Shown: positions 25,923 through 34,126 of the stretch, one piece after another
How the letters are laid out: every line of letters begins with the position of its first letter
Position numbering within the stretch: the first letter of the stretch is position 1
Source of the DNA: JAWVFK01 sp033856175
GTDB taxonomy: Bacteria; Actinomycetota; Thermoleophilia; Solirubrobacterales; 70-9
Direction of reading: 5' to 3'
Length of the DNA: 64,000 nt
NCBI GenBank assembly: GCA_033856175.1
Contig: JAWVFK010000027.1
Coordinates: 1 to 64,000 of the forward strand
Position numbers and translations under genes: made by a program
Notes under the pieces: model-generated
The model's input: the letters and a program-made list of their open reading frames with translations, nothing else
The model's database searches: none
Told to the model about the DNA's origin: nothing

Positions 25923-26918
25923 CTACCGGCCGGGACCGATGCCCATTCGGTCACGGACCTCGACGAGCGTGTCGGCGGCGATCGTCCGAGCCTGCTCGGC
26001 GCCGCCGGCGAGCAGCCGCTCGAGCTCGCCCTCGTCGGCGCGCAGCTCGGCGTAGCGCTCTCGCACCGGCGCCAGGAACTCGACCACCGCGTCGCCGACG
26101 GCGGCCTTGAAGTCGCCGTAGCCGGCGCCGGCGAACTCGCGCTCGACCTCGCCGTGCTCGACACCACGGGTGACCGCCAGGATCTCGATCAGATTGGCGA
26201 TTCCGGGCTTGTCCGCCCCCCGTGCCACCTCGGAGCCCGAGTCGGTCACCGCCGAGCCGACCTTCTTGCGGATCGCCGCCGGCTCGTCGAGCACGTAGAC
26301 CGTGCCCTGCTCGCTGCCGCCGGTCGTCGTCATCTTGTTCTCGGGGCTCTGCAGGTCCATGATCCGGGCGCCGATCTCGGGGATCCGGTGCTCGGGGACG
26401 ACGAACGTCTCGCCGAAGCGCTCGTTGAAGCGGCGGGCGATCTCGCGCATCAGCTCGACGTGCTGGCGCTGGTCCTCGCCGACCGGGACCTCGGCGGCCC
26501 TGTAGGCGAGGACATCTGCCGCCTGCAGCACCGGGTAGAAGAAGAGCCCGGCGGAGACGAGCTCGCGCTGCTGGGTCGACTTCTCCTTGAACTGGGTCAT
26601 CCGGTTGAGGTCACCGTGGGCCGTCAGCGCCGCCAGCAGCCAGCAGAGCTCGGTGTGCTCGCGGACGTCGGACTGGCGGAAGAGGGTGCAGCGGTCCGGC
26701 TCCACCCCGGCCGCCAGCAGGATCGCCGTCGTGTCGTAGAGGCGCTCACGCAACTCGGCGGGCTCGTAGGGCACCGTGATCGCGTGCAGGTCGACGAGGC
26801 AGAAGATCGCCTCGCCGCGGTCCTGAGCCTCGACGTACTGGCGGATCGCGCCGATGTAGTTGCCCAGGTGCTTGCGCCCCGTCGGCTGGATGCCGGAGAA
26901 GATTCGCCTGCTCGTCAC
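25923..26918 (-). CDS. trpS: Tryptophanyl-tRNA synthetase
   Basis: 331 aa class I synthetase. TSRRIFSGIQPTGRKHLGNYIGA holds the HIGH-equivalent (KHLGN), and the KMSKS-equivalent reads ENKMTTTGG near residue 195, a divergent loop in which the second KS is missing. The GTG at 26918 is chosen because it matches the family N-terminus and lies seven bases after TATAGT; further upstream codons are antisense to corA. Length is family-typical. Divergent from corA. Confidence 0.94.
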   Translation of the reverse strand: MTSRRIFSGIQPTGRKHLGNYIGAIRQYVEAQDRGEAIFCLVDLHAITVPYEPAELRERLYDTTAILLAAGVEPDRCTLFRQSDVREHTELCWLLAALTAHGDLNRMTQFKEKSTQQRELVSAGLFFYPVLQAADVLAYRAAEVPVGEDQRQHVELMREIARRFNERFGETFVVPEHRIPEIGARIMDLQSPENKMTTTGGSEQGTVYVLDEPAAIRKKVGSAVTDSGSEVARGADKPGIANLIEILAVTRGVEHGEVEREFAGAGYGDFKAAVGDAVVEFLAPVRERYAELRADEGELERLLAGGAEQARTIAADTLVEVRDRMGIGPGR

Positions 26919-26925
26919 CCGTCGG

Positions 26926-26931
26926 ACTATA
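26926..26931 (-). promoter_or_regulatory. -10 box of leaderless trpS
   Basis: TATAGT lies exactly seven bases before GTG 26918, so the transcript should begin at the start codon. This fixes the trpS start. Confidence 0.6.
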
Positions 26932-26980
26932 TGAGCGCGCCCAGCGCAAGCCTGTGCCCGGCTCGTCTCAGGGCGCCCGC

Positions 26981-26986
26981 TATGGT
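26981..26986 (+). promoter_or_regulatory. Probable corA -10 box
   Basis: TATGGT on the plus strand, divergent to the trpS promoter, would give a leader of about 35 nt before the corA ATG at 27028. Confidence 0.35.
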
Positions 26987-27027
26987 TGCCCGCCGAGCGA
27001 TGTTCAACGAGACGATGGGTCAGAGCG

Positions 27028-28032
27028 ATGCCGAACCTTCCGAAGCCCAGGCTGCGACGCACGACTCGCAGCGCCGAGCTGATCGCTCCCCCGCCTGAGC
27101 CGCGCCGCCAGCCCGACATCGAGACGATCTCCAGCGAGGGCATCCGCTGGGTCAACATCGAGCGCCCGACGGCGATCGAGCGCGCCTGGCTCGAGGAGCA
27201 GTTCGACTTCCACGCCCTCGACCTCGAGGACGTCTTCTCGCGCAACGAGCGGCCGAAGATCGACGAGTACGAGGACTACCTCTTCATCGTCCTCCACTTC
27301 CCCGTCTTCGACCGCGCCGCCGGCCGCCTCGGCAGCGGCGAGCTCGACGTCTTCGTCGGCTCCGACTTCATCGTCACGATCCCCAACCAGCCGCTGCAGC
27401 CGGTCGAGTACCTCTTCGAGCGCTGCCGCTCGAAGGAGGAGCTGCGCGACCAGCTGTTCTCGCGCGGCCCCGGCTACCTGCTCTACCGGCTCGTCGACGA
27501 CAGCTTCGACTACTGCTTCCCGATGCTGCGAAAGATCGGCAACAAGCTCGACGCGCTCGAGGAGGACATCTTCTCCGGCCGCTCCGAGGAGATCGTCCGC
27601 GACATCTCCAACGTCAAACAGGAGATCATCAACTTCCGCAAGGTGATCCGCCCCGAGCGCCCCGTGCTGCGCGACCTCGAGTCGGTCAAGGGGCGCTACC
27701 TGGCCGCCGAGCTCGACCAGGAGATCTACTTCGACGACATCGTCGACGCCGCCGAGCGCATCTGGGACATGCTCGAGAACTACAAGGAGGTTGTCGAGGC
27801 GCTCGCCGAGACCAACGAGTCGGTGATCTCCCACCGCGTCAACGACATCCTCCGCGTGCTGACCGCGATCAGCGTCATGGTCCTGCCGCTGACGCTGATC
27901 GCCAGCATCTGGGGAATGAACGTCCGCGTCCCCGGCGAGCAGAGCCTGCCCGCCTTCTGGATCATCATCGTGACGATGGTCGCCATGCTCGCCGGAATGC
28001 TCAGTTACTTCCGGCATCGGAACTGGCTGTAG
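27028..28032 (+). CDS. corA: CorA family magnesium/divalent cation transporter
   Basis: 334 aa. A long cytosolic alpha/beta and helical domain (about 1-270) is followed by two C-terminal membrane helices; the first ends in the family signature GMN (ASIWGMNV) and the second ends HRNWL. Pentameric channel for Mg2+ or Co2+/Ni2+. I use ATG 27028; an in-frame TTG at 26986 would add 14 residues without support and would overlap the likely promoter. Confidence 0.92.
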   Translation: MPNLPKPRLRRTTRSAELIAPPPEPRRQPDIETISSEGIRWVNIERPTAIERAWLEEQFDFHALDLEDVFSRNERPKIDEYEDYLFIVLHFPVFDRAAGRLGSGELDVFVGSDFIVTIPNQPLQPVEYLFERCRSKEELRDQLFSRGPGYLLYRLVDDSFDYCFPMLRKIGNKLDALEEDIFSGRSEEIVRDISNVKQEIINFRKVIRPERPVLRDLESVKGRYLAAELDQEIYFDDIVDAAERIWDMLENYKEVVEALAETNESVISHRVNDILRVLTAISVMVLPLTLIASIWGMNVRVPGEQSLPAFWIIIVTMVAMLAGMLSYFRHRNWL

Positions 28033-28054
28033 CGGCTCGGCGGCGGCTCGGCGG

Positions 28055-28060
28055 TAGATT
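28055..28060 (+). promoter_or_regulatory. -10 box of leaderless HIT gene
   Basis: TAGATT lies exactly seven bases before GTG 28068, which selects that start and suggests a leaderless mRNA heading the 28-32 kb cluster. Confidence 0.55.
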
Positions 28061-28067
28061 GCCGCGG

Positions 28068-28559
28068 GTGGCCAACCAGCGCCTCTGGGCACCTTGGCGC
28101 CTCGCTTACGTGAAGGACGCCAGCAAGGACAACGACGACGCCTGCATCTTCTGCGCCAAGCCCGCGGAGGGAGACGACGAGGCCGCTCTCATCCTCCACC
28201 GCGGCGAGCGCTGCTTCGTCATCCTCAACGCCTTCCCGTATACGAACGGGCACCTGATGGTGGCGCCGTTCGAGCACATCGCCCGCCTGCCCGAGCTCGA
28301 CGCCGAGACGACGGCGGAGATGATGGCGCTGGTCCAGCGCTCGATCGGCCTGCTCGACGGCGAGTACGGGCCGCAGGGCTACAACGTCGGCGTCAACCAG
28401 GGCCGCGTCGCGGGCGCCGGCGTCGAGGGCCATATCCACATGCACGTCGTTCCCCGCTGGGGCGGCGACACCAACTTCATGCCGGTCCTTGGTGACACCA
28501 GGGTGATGCCGCAGACGCTCGAGCAGAGCTTCGAGGCGCTGCGGGGCGGCTTTGACTGA
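28068..28559 (+). CDS. HIT family protein, Ap4A phosphorylase-like
   Basis: 163 aa. QRLWAPWRLAYV at the start and CIFCAK resemble actinobacterial Ap4A phosphorylase (Rv2613c type). The HIT triad HIHMH (122-126) is followed by VVPRWGGDTNFMPVLG, also typical of that subgroup. It cleaves dinucleoside polyphosphates by forming a His-AMP intermediate. GTG 28068 is preferred to an upstream TTG on promoter spacing. The stop overlaps the next gene. Confidence 0.88.
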   Translation: MANQRLWAPWRLAYVKDASKDNDDACIFCAKPAEGDDEAALILHRGERCFVILNAFPYTNGHLMVAPFEHIARLPELDAETTAEMMALVQRSIGLLDGEYGPQGYNVGVNQGRVAGAGVEGHIHMHVVPRWGGDTNFMPVLGDTRVMPQTLEQSFEALRGGFD

Positions 28560-29967
28560 GCCCGCTGGCGCCGCCGGCGAGCCGGCCGTGGCCGAGGGCG
28601 CACCGGTACCGCCCGAGATATTCAAGGCCTATGACATCCGCGGCCTGCACGGCTCGCAGATGGATGGCGAGACCGCCTACCTCGTCGGCCGCGGCTTCGC
28701 CCGCGTGCTCGCTGAGCTGCGCGGCAAGCCGGCGGCCGAGCTGCGGGTGGGCCTGGGCCGCGACATGCGGCTGACCGCGCCGGAGATGGCCGCACGCCTC
28801 GCCGAGGGGCTGGTGGCCGAGGGCGTCAGCGTCCTCGACGCCGGCGAGGTCGCCACCGAGATGCTCTATTTCCTCGTCGGCTCGGAGGAGCTCGACGGCG
28901 GCGCGATGGTCACCGCCTCGCACAACCCGAAGCCCTACACCGGCGTCAAGCTCGTCCGCGAGGGCGCGCTGGCGCTGTCCGGCGACGCCGGCATCCAGGA
29001 CGTTCGGCGGACGATCGAGGCCGGCCTGCCCGAGCCCCCCGGCGGCGGCGCGATCGAGCCGGTCGAGGTCGGCGATGCCTTTCGCGCCCGCGCCCTCGAG
29101 CTCGTCGACACCGCCGCGGTCGGCGGCCTTCGCGTCCTCGCCGACGGCGGCAACGGCATGGCGGGGCCGATGATCGGGCCGCTGCTCGAGGCGCTCGACC
29201 TCGACCTGATCACCACCTACTGGCTGCCCGACGGCAACTTCCCCGACCGCGAGCCCAACCCGCTGCTCGAGCAGAACCGTCGCTTCATTGTCGAGCGCGT
29301 CCGCGAGGAGCGCGCCGACCTCGCGATCGCCTGGGATGGCGACGCCGACCGCTGCTTCTTCGTCGACTCCGAGGGCGAGTTCTGCGACGGCGACTTCATC
29401 TGCGCGCTGCTCGCCCAGATCCTGCTCGAGAAGAGCCCCGGCGCGACGATCCTCTACGACCCGCGCTCGAGCCGGGCCGTGCCCGACACCGTCGCCGCGC
29501 TCGGCGGGCGCGCCGAGCTGAGCCGCGTCGGCCACGCCTTCTTCAAGCTGCGGATGCGCGAGGAGCAGGCGGTCTTCGGCGGCGAGGTCTCCGGCCACTA
29601 CTACTTCAAGGACTTCTACTGCGCCGACTCGGGCACGCTGCCGGCGCTGCTGATGCTGGAGCTGCTTTCGCGCGAGCAGCGCAGCCTGCACGAGCTGATG
29701 GCCGGCTTCCGCTCGCGCTACTTCATCAGCGGCGAGATCAACTCGGAGGTCAACGACCCGGCGGCGAGGGTCGCCGCCGTCGAGCAGCGCTACTCCGACG
29801 GCGAGATCGGCCGCCTCGACGGCGTCTCGATCGACTACCCCGACTGGCACTTCAACGTCCGGCCCTCGAACACCGAGCCGCTGCTGCGGCTGAACCTCGA
29901 GTCGCTGGTATCGCGCCAGCACATGGAGGCCAAGCGCGACGAGGTGCTGGCGGTGATTCGCAGATGA
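28552..29967 (+). CDS. manB: Phosphomannomutase/phosphoglucomutase
   Basis: 471 aa alpha-D-phosphohexomutase. FKAYDIRGLHG opens the fold, TASHNP (121-126) holds the catalytic phosphoserine, DGDADRC in the middle binds Mg2+, and RPSNTEPLLRLNLES is the phosphate-binding domain 4. It interconverts mannose/glucose 6- and 1-phosphate for glycan precursors. The TTG start at 28552 overlaps the HIT stop by 8 bases; GTG 28588, twelve codons on, is an alternative. Confidence 0.92.
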   Translation: MTEPAGAAGEPAVAEGAPVPPEIFKAYDIRGLHGSQMDGETAYLVGRGFARVLAELRGKPAAELRVGLGRDMRLTAPEMAARLAEGLVAEGVSVLDAGEVATEMLYFLVGSEELDGGAMVTASHNPKPYTGVKLVREGALALSGDAGIQDVRRTIEAGLPEPPGGGAIEPVEVGDAFRARALELVDTAAVGGLRVLADGGNGMAGPMIGPLLEALDLDLITTYWLPDGNFPDREPNPLLEQNRRFIVERVREERADLAIAWDGDADRCFFVDSEGEFCDGDFICALLAQILLEKSPGATILYDPRSSRAVPDTVAALGGRAELSRVGHAFFKLRMREEQAVFGGEVSGHYYFKDFYCADSGTLPALLMLELLSREQRSLHELMAGFRSRYFISGEINSEVNDPAARVAAVEQRYSDGEIGRLDGVSIDYPDWHFNVRPSNTEPLLRLNLESLVSRQHMEAKRDEVLAVIRR

Positions 29968-30959
29968 ACGCCGAGCAGGCGCTGGCGCGCGCGGCCGAGG
30001 CGGGCATCCACTGCCTGCAGATCCCGACGCCGTTCATGGTCGGCAGGGTCAACTGCTACCTGCTCGAGGACGACCCGCTGACGCTGATCGACACCGGCCC
30101 CAACTCCGGCAAGGCGCTCGACGAGATGCAGCGCCAGCTGGCCGAGCGCGGCCACTCGATCGACGACATCGAGCTGATCGTCATCACCCACCAGCACATC
30201 GACCACCTCGGCCTCGTCGACATCATCGCCTCGCACTCCGGCGCCGAGGTGGCGGCGCTCGCGGCGGTGGTTCCCTTCGTCGAGAACTACGGCGACGACG
30301 CCGAGCGCGAGGACCAGTTCGCCGCGGCGCTGATGCTGCGCCACGGCATCCCCGAGGACATGGTCTACGCGCTGCAGAACGTCTCGCGCTCCTTCCGCGG
30401 CTGGGGCGCGAAGGCGAAGGTGACGCGGCCACTCGAGGACGGTGAGACGCTCGAGCTGCGTGACCGCAGGCTCGAGGTCCTGCATCGCCCCGGCCACTCG
30501 CCGTCTGACACGGTCTTCTGGGACGAGCAGCGCAAGATCCTGATCGCCGCCGACCACCTGATCGGGCACATCTCGTCGAACCCGCTGATCACCCGCCCCC
30601 TCGACGGCTCCGACGAGCGCCCCCAAGCGCTGGTCACCTACATCGACTCGCTGCGAAAGACGCGCGAGATGCCGGCCGAGATCGTCCTCTCCGGCCACGG
30701 CGAGCCGGTCACGAATCACGCCGAGCTGATCGACGAGCGCTTCCGGCTCCACGACCGCCGCGCCGAGAAGATCCACGGCCTGATCGCCGAAGCGCCGCGG
30801 ACCGGCTACGAGATCGCCCAGGCGCTCTGGGGCAACGTCGCCGTCACCCAGGCCTTCCTGACGATGAGCGAGGTCGTCGGCCACGTCGACCTGCTGATCA
30901 ACGACGGCCGCGTCCGCGAAGTCGCGGACGGCGAGGTCGTACGCTACGAAGCCACTTGA
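29964..30959 (+). CDS. Metallo-beta-lactamase-fold hydrolase
   Basis: 331 aa. VNCYLLEDDPLTLIDTGPN and THQHIDHLG (76-82) form the zinc site (HxHxDH written HQHIDH), with later HRPGHSPSD and LSGHGEPV supplying further ligands. The last 80 residues (RAEKIHGLIAEAP) form a winged-helix-like region as in LACTB2-type hydrolases. Substrate is unknown, thioester or RNA being family options. It overlaps both neighbours by four bases, so it belongs to the manB-lipid kinase operon. Confidence 0.88.
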   Translation: MNAEQALARAAEAGIHCLQIPTPFMVGRVNCYLLEDDPLTLIDTGPNSGKALDEMQRQLAERGHSIDDIELIVITHQHIDHLGLVDIIASHSGAEVAALAAVVPFVENYGDDAEREDQFAAALMLRHGIPEDMVYALQNVSRSFRGWGAKAKVTRPLEDGETLELRDRRLEVLHRPGHSPSDTVFWDEQRKILIAADHLIGHISSNPLITRPLDGSDERPQALVTYIDSLRKTREMPAEIVLSGHGEPVTNHAELIDERFRLHDRRAEKIHGLIAEAPRTGYEIAQALWGNVAVTQAFLTMSEVVGHVDLLINDGRVREVADGEVVRYEAT

Positions 30960-31975
30960 CGCCGCCGACGACGCTCCCGGAGTCCCCCGCCCCCGCGGCC
31001 GAGTCCCCAGCCCAGGCCGCCGCCCCGGCCCGCGCCGCGAAGAAGCGGATGCTGGTCATCGTCAACCCCTACGCGACGACGGTCTCCGACCGGCTCAAGA
31101 ACCTCGTCGTCTACGCGCTCCAGGGCCGCTACGAGGTCGACGCCGTGATGACGGAGGCCCGCAACCACGCGACGGAGATCGGCCGTGAGGCCCGCGACGG
31201 CCACTACGACATCGTCGTCGCCTTCGGCGGCGACGGCACCGTCAACGAGGTCGCCCACGGGCTCGCCGGCACCGACATCCCGCTGAGCGTCCTGCCCGGC
31301 GGCTCCACAAACGTCTTCTGCCGCACGCTCGGCATCCCCAACGACGTCGTCGACGCCACCGAGCACCTGCTCGGGCTGGCCGACGACTTCCGGCCGCGGC
31401 GGATCGACCTCGGCAGGGCCAACGGGCGCCACTTCGTCTTCGCCTTCGGCGTCGGCCTCGACGCCACCGTCGTCAAGCGCGTCGACTCCCGCCCCGGGCT
31501 GAAGGCCAAGGCGGGGCCCTATTACTTCACCTGGGCGGCGGTCTCCGGCTTCTACCGCCGCTATCTGCGCGATGCCGTGCGGGTGTCGGTCGAGTCCGGG
31601 GGGCGAAGCGTCGAGGGCATCACCGCCGTCGCCCAGAACTCGGACCCGTTCACCTACTTCGCCAACCGGCCGCTGCGGATCTGCCCGGACGTCTCGCTCA
31701 GCGACGGCAGGCTCGGGATCGCCGTGCTCAAGCGCGCCGCCCAGCGCGACCTGCCGATGATCGCCGCCCGCGTCTTCAACGACCGCTTCCCGGCGGTCGG
31801 GCATCCCCAGATCGAGCACTTCGGCGACGTCACCGAGGCGCGAATCGCCTCGATCTCGCGGACCGACGCCGGCGAGCTGCGCCCCTTCCCGGTCCAGGTC
31901 GACGGCGACTACATCGGCGAGTTCACCGAGGTCGAGCTGGGCATCGAGCCCGGCGCGATCGCCGTCGTCGCCTAG
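30956..31975 (+). CDS. Diacylglycerol/lipid kinase family protein
   Basis: 339 aa DAGKc-domain protein of the YegS/DgkB kind. VIVNPYA starts the fold, GGDGTVNEVAHGL (91-103) is the ATP site, and LPGGSTNVFCRTLGIPND follows. A Pro/Ala leader of 30 residues precedes the domain. The TTG start overlaps the MBL stop (TTGA). It likely phosphorylates diacylglycerol or a related lipid at the membrane; the neighbouring phosphohexomutase suggests envelope lipid or glycolipid metabolism. Confidence 0.88.
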   Translation: MTPPTTLPESPAPAAESPAQAAAPARAAKKRMLVIVNPYATTVSDRLKNLVVYALQGRYEVDAVMTEARNHATEIGREARDGHYDIVVAFGGDGTVNEVAHGLAGTDIPLSVLPGGSTNVFCRTLGIPNDVVDATEHLLGLADDFRPRRIDLGRANGRHFVFAFGVGLDATVVKRVDSRPGLKAKAGPYYFTWAAVSGFYRRYLRDAVRVSVESGGRSVEGITAVAQNSDPFTYFANRPLRICPDVSLSDGRLGIAVLKRAAQRDLPMIAARVFNDRFPAVGHPQIEHFGDVTEARIASISRTDAGELRPFPVQVDGDYIGEFTEVELGIEPGAIAVVA

Positions 31976-31983
31976 GAGCGAGC

Positions 31984-32409
31984 GTGGCCGGCTGCCTCTT
32001 CTGCCGGATCGTCGCCGGCGAGCTCGACGCGGCGATTGTCTACGAGGACGAGCGCTGCCTCGGCTTCCTCGACCACCGGCCGCTCTTCCCCGGCCACACG
32101 CTGCTGGTCCCGCGCGAGCACCACGAGACGCTCGCCGACCTGCCGCCGGACCTGGTCGCGCCCTTCTTCACGGCGGTCCAGCTGCTCTCCGTCGCCGTGC
32201 CGAAGGCGATGGAGGCCGAGGGCAGCTTCGTCGCGATGAACAACCGCGTCAGCCAGAGCGTTCCTCACCTCCACGCCCATATCGCGCCGCGCCGGCCGAA
32301 GGACGGCCTGCGGGGCTTCTTCTGGCCGCGGACGAAGTACGAGGACGATGCCCACCTCGGGGACGTCGCCGGAAGCATTCGCGAGGCGATAGCGACGGTT
32401 CGGGGTTGA
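31984..32409 (+). CDS. HIT family nucleotide hydrolase
   Basis: 141 aa. CLFCRIVAGELDA carries the CxxC of Hint-type proteins, and PHLHAHIAP (HLHAH 95-99) is the catalytic triad with the general His. It hydrolyses nucleoside phosphoramidates or dinucleotides. GTG with GGAG upstream. Second HIT gene in 4 kb, from a different subgroup than the one at 28068. Confidence 0.92.
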   Translation: MAGCLFCRIVAGELDAAIVYEDERCLGFLDHRPLFPGHTLLVPREHHETLADLPPDLVAPFFTAVQLLSVAVPKAMEAEGSFVAMNNRVSQSVPHLHAHIAPRRPKDGLRGFFWPRTKYEDDAHLGDVAGSIREAIATVRG

Positions 32410-32470
32410 GCCGGCGCGGCCGATGCGCTTGACTGTCGCGTCCGGCAACGAGAACGAGGGAGACGATGAC

Positions 32471-33235
32471 GTGAGGCGGGCTCGAGCAGCGATCCTCGTG
32501 GCGGCGCTGATGGCGCTGTGCCTCGGCCTGCTCTGGCCTGGCGCAGCACCGGCAAGCCCCGACTCCGGGCCCCACGAAACCGTCAACCTCTGGACCAACA
32601 CGACCAAGCCAAACGCCTCCGCGGGGCTCGGCTACTCGGCTCGCTACCACAGCGCAACCGACCCAGCCGGCGATCCGCCGCCTCTGCGCCGGCTCGTGAT
32701 CAAGCTGCCGCCCGGCACCAGGATCGACACGACCGTCCCGCCTCGCTGCACCGCGAGCGAGATGGAGATCAGGCTGATGGGCGAGTCGGCATGCCCACCT
32801 TCGGCCCGAATCGGCAGCGGCCAGGCAACCGTCAAGCAGCTGGGTCTCGGCGTCGCGACCTACGACACGGTCATCTACAACGCACCGGACGACATGCTCG
32901 AGCTGATCAAGTCCGGCAACCAGGTGGTCGGCATCGTCCACACCTACGTCCATGGGACGACGCTGGACGGGCCGATCCCGACCTGCATCACAGGCGGCCA
33001 GCCGCCGAGCGGCTGTCCCTCCGACCAGCTGACGCTGCTCGCCAACCACCTCGAGATCAAGCCGATCAGCGTCGGCCGCGGCAAGGCTCGCCGCAACTAC
33101 GGGACGACGCCGCCGAGCTGCCCGCGCTCGGGCCGCTGGTACGCGCGCGTCGCGCTCCACTACGCCGACGGATCGGTCGACAACGTCAAGCCCCACGGCC
33201 GCTGTAGCCGTCCGGCTCCCCACAGCCGGCGTTGA
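32471..33235 (+). CDS. Secreted protein of unknown function
   Basis: 254 aa from GTG 32471, which has GAGGGAG nine bases upstream; a start 16 codons earlier would weaken the signal peptide. The signal runs about residues 1-30 (AAILVAALMALCLGLL to PASP). The mature part has predicted beta-strands, six scattered Cys and IKLPPGTRIDTTVPPRC, similar in style to secreted actinobacterial beta-sandwich proteins. No known catalytic motif. It ends 7 bases from the convergent glycosyltransferase. Confidence 0.7.
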   Translation: MRRARAAILVAALMALCLGLLWPGAAPASPDSGPHETVNLWTNTTKPNASAGLGYSARYHSATDPAGDPPPLRRLVIKLPPGTRIDTTVPPRCTASEMEIRLMGESACPPSARIGSGQATVKQLGLGVATYDTVIYNAPDDMLELIKSGNQVVGIVHTYVHGTTLDGPIPTCITGGQPPSGCPSDQLTLLANHLEIKPISVGRGKARRNYGTTPPSCPRSGRWYARVALHYADGSVDNVKPHGRCSRPAPHSRR

Positions 33236-33242
33236 CCCGCGC

Positions 33243-34121
33243 TCAGCGCCCGCGGGCCGCGTTGCTGCTGGCGTAGCCGAGGTTGTGGGCGAGGAGGCCG
33301 AGGCCGTCGACGGCCCTGTAGAGGGCCGGCTCGACACGGCCGCGAGCGCCGAGGCCGAGGACGTCGACGGCGCTGCCGGCCAGCCCGCGGGTCAGCGGCC
33401 AGCGCGGTGAGGCTCCCGGGTAGCGCTCGTTGAGCCAGCGGGCGCCGGCGCCGTAGCGGGCGATCGCGCCCATCAGCGAGACGAGGCCCTCGCGGTGGCG
33501 GTGGGCGACGCGCGCCCGCGGCCGGTACTCGAGCGTCCAGCCGGCCTGCTGCAGGCGCCAGCTGAGGTCGACGTCGCCGGCTGAGCGGATGCCTTCGCAG
33601 AAGCCGTCGATCTGCTCGAAGGCGGTCCGGCGGACCATCAGATTGCCGGTTGCCGCCGCCGCCTGGCGCATGCCGTGGAGGCCCTCGGTCTGGTGGAAGA
33701 ACTTGCGGTCGCGGGTGTAGCGAGCCATGAACGAGGACTGGCCCGGATCGCCGTCGATCGCGCCGGCGAGGGCGCCACAGCGGCGCGGGACGCGGTCGGC
33801 GAAGTAGGCGTCGAGAAGATCTGGCTCGGGGGTGCAATCGGCATCCATGAACAGCAACCACTCGCCGGTCGCGGCGGCGGCGCCCCGGTTGCGCGCGTGG
33901 TAGGAGGAGCGCTCGGCGCTTGCCGGGATCACCCGAACCCCGTCGCCGGCGCCATCACCGGTGATCGCGGCGGCCGTTGCGTCCGCAGTGTTGTCGGCGA
34001 CGATCAGCTCGTCGCCCGGCCGCCGCTCGAGGCTCGCGAGCGCGCCGGCGAGCCGCTCCGCATAGGCGGAGTCGCCGTGGAAGGGGATGACGACGCTGAC
34101 CGCCGGCCGCTGGCGTGCCAA
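33243..34121 (-). CDS. GT2 family glycosyltransferase
   Basis: 292 aa. VSVVIPFHGDS opens the GT-A fold, IVADNTAD is the nucleotide site, FMDADCTPEPDLLDAYF the DxD, and SAGDVDLSWRLQQAGW the acceptor-side ED-like motif (GDVD). The start is TTG 34121, five bases after the rel stop: reading MARQRPAVSVVI. Longer in-frame alternatives overlap rel. No clear membrane helix. Substrate unknown. Confidence 0.85.
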   Translation of the reverse strand: MARQRPAVSVVIPFHGDSAYAERLAGALASLERRPGDELIVADNTADATAAAITGDGAGDGVRVIPASAERSSYHARNRGAAAATGEWLLFMDADCTPEPDLLDAYFADRVPRRCGALAGAIDGDPGQSSFMARYTRDRKFFHQTEGLHGMRQAAAATGNLMVRRTAFEQIDGFCEGIRSAGDVDLSWRLQQAGWTLEYRPRARVAHRHREGLVSLMGAIARYGAGARWLNERYPGASPRWPLTRGLAGSAVDVLGLGARGRVEPALYRAVDGLGLLAHNLGYASSNAARGR

Positions 34122-34126
34122 GCGGC

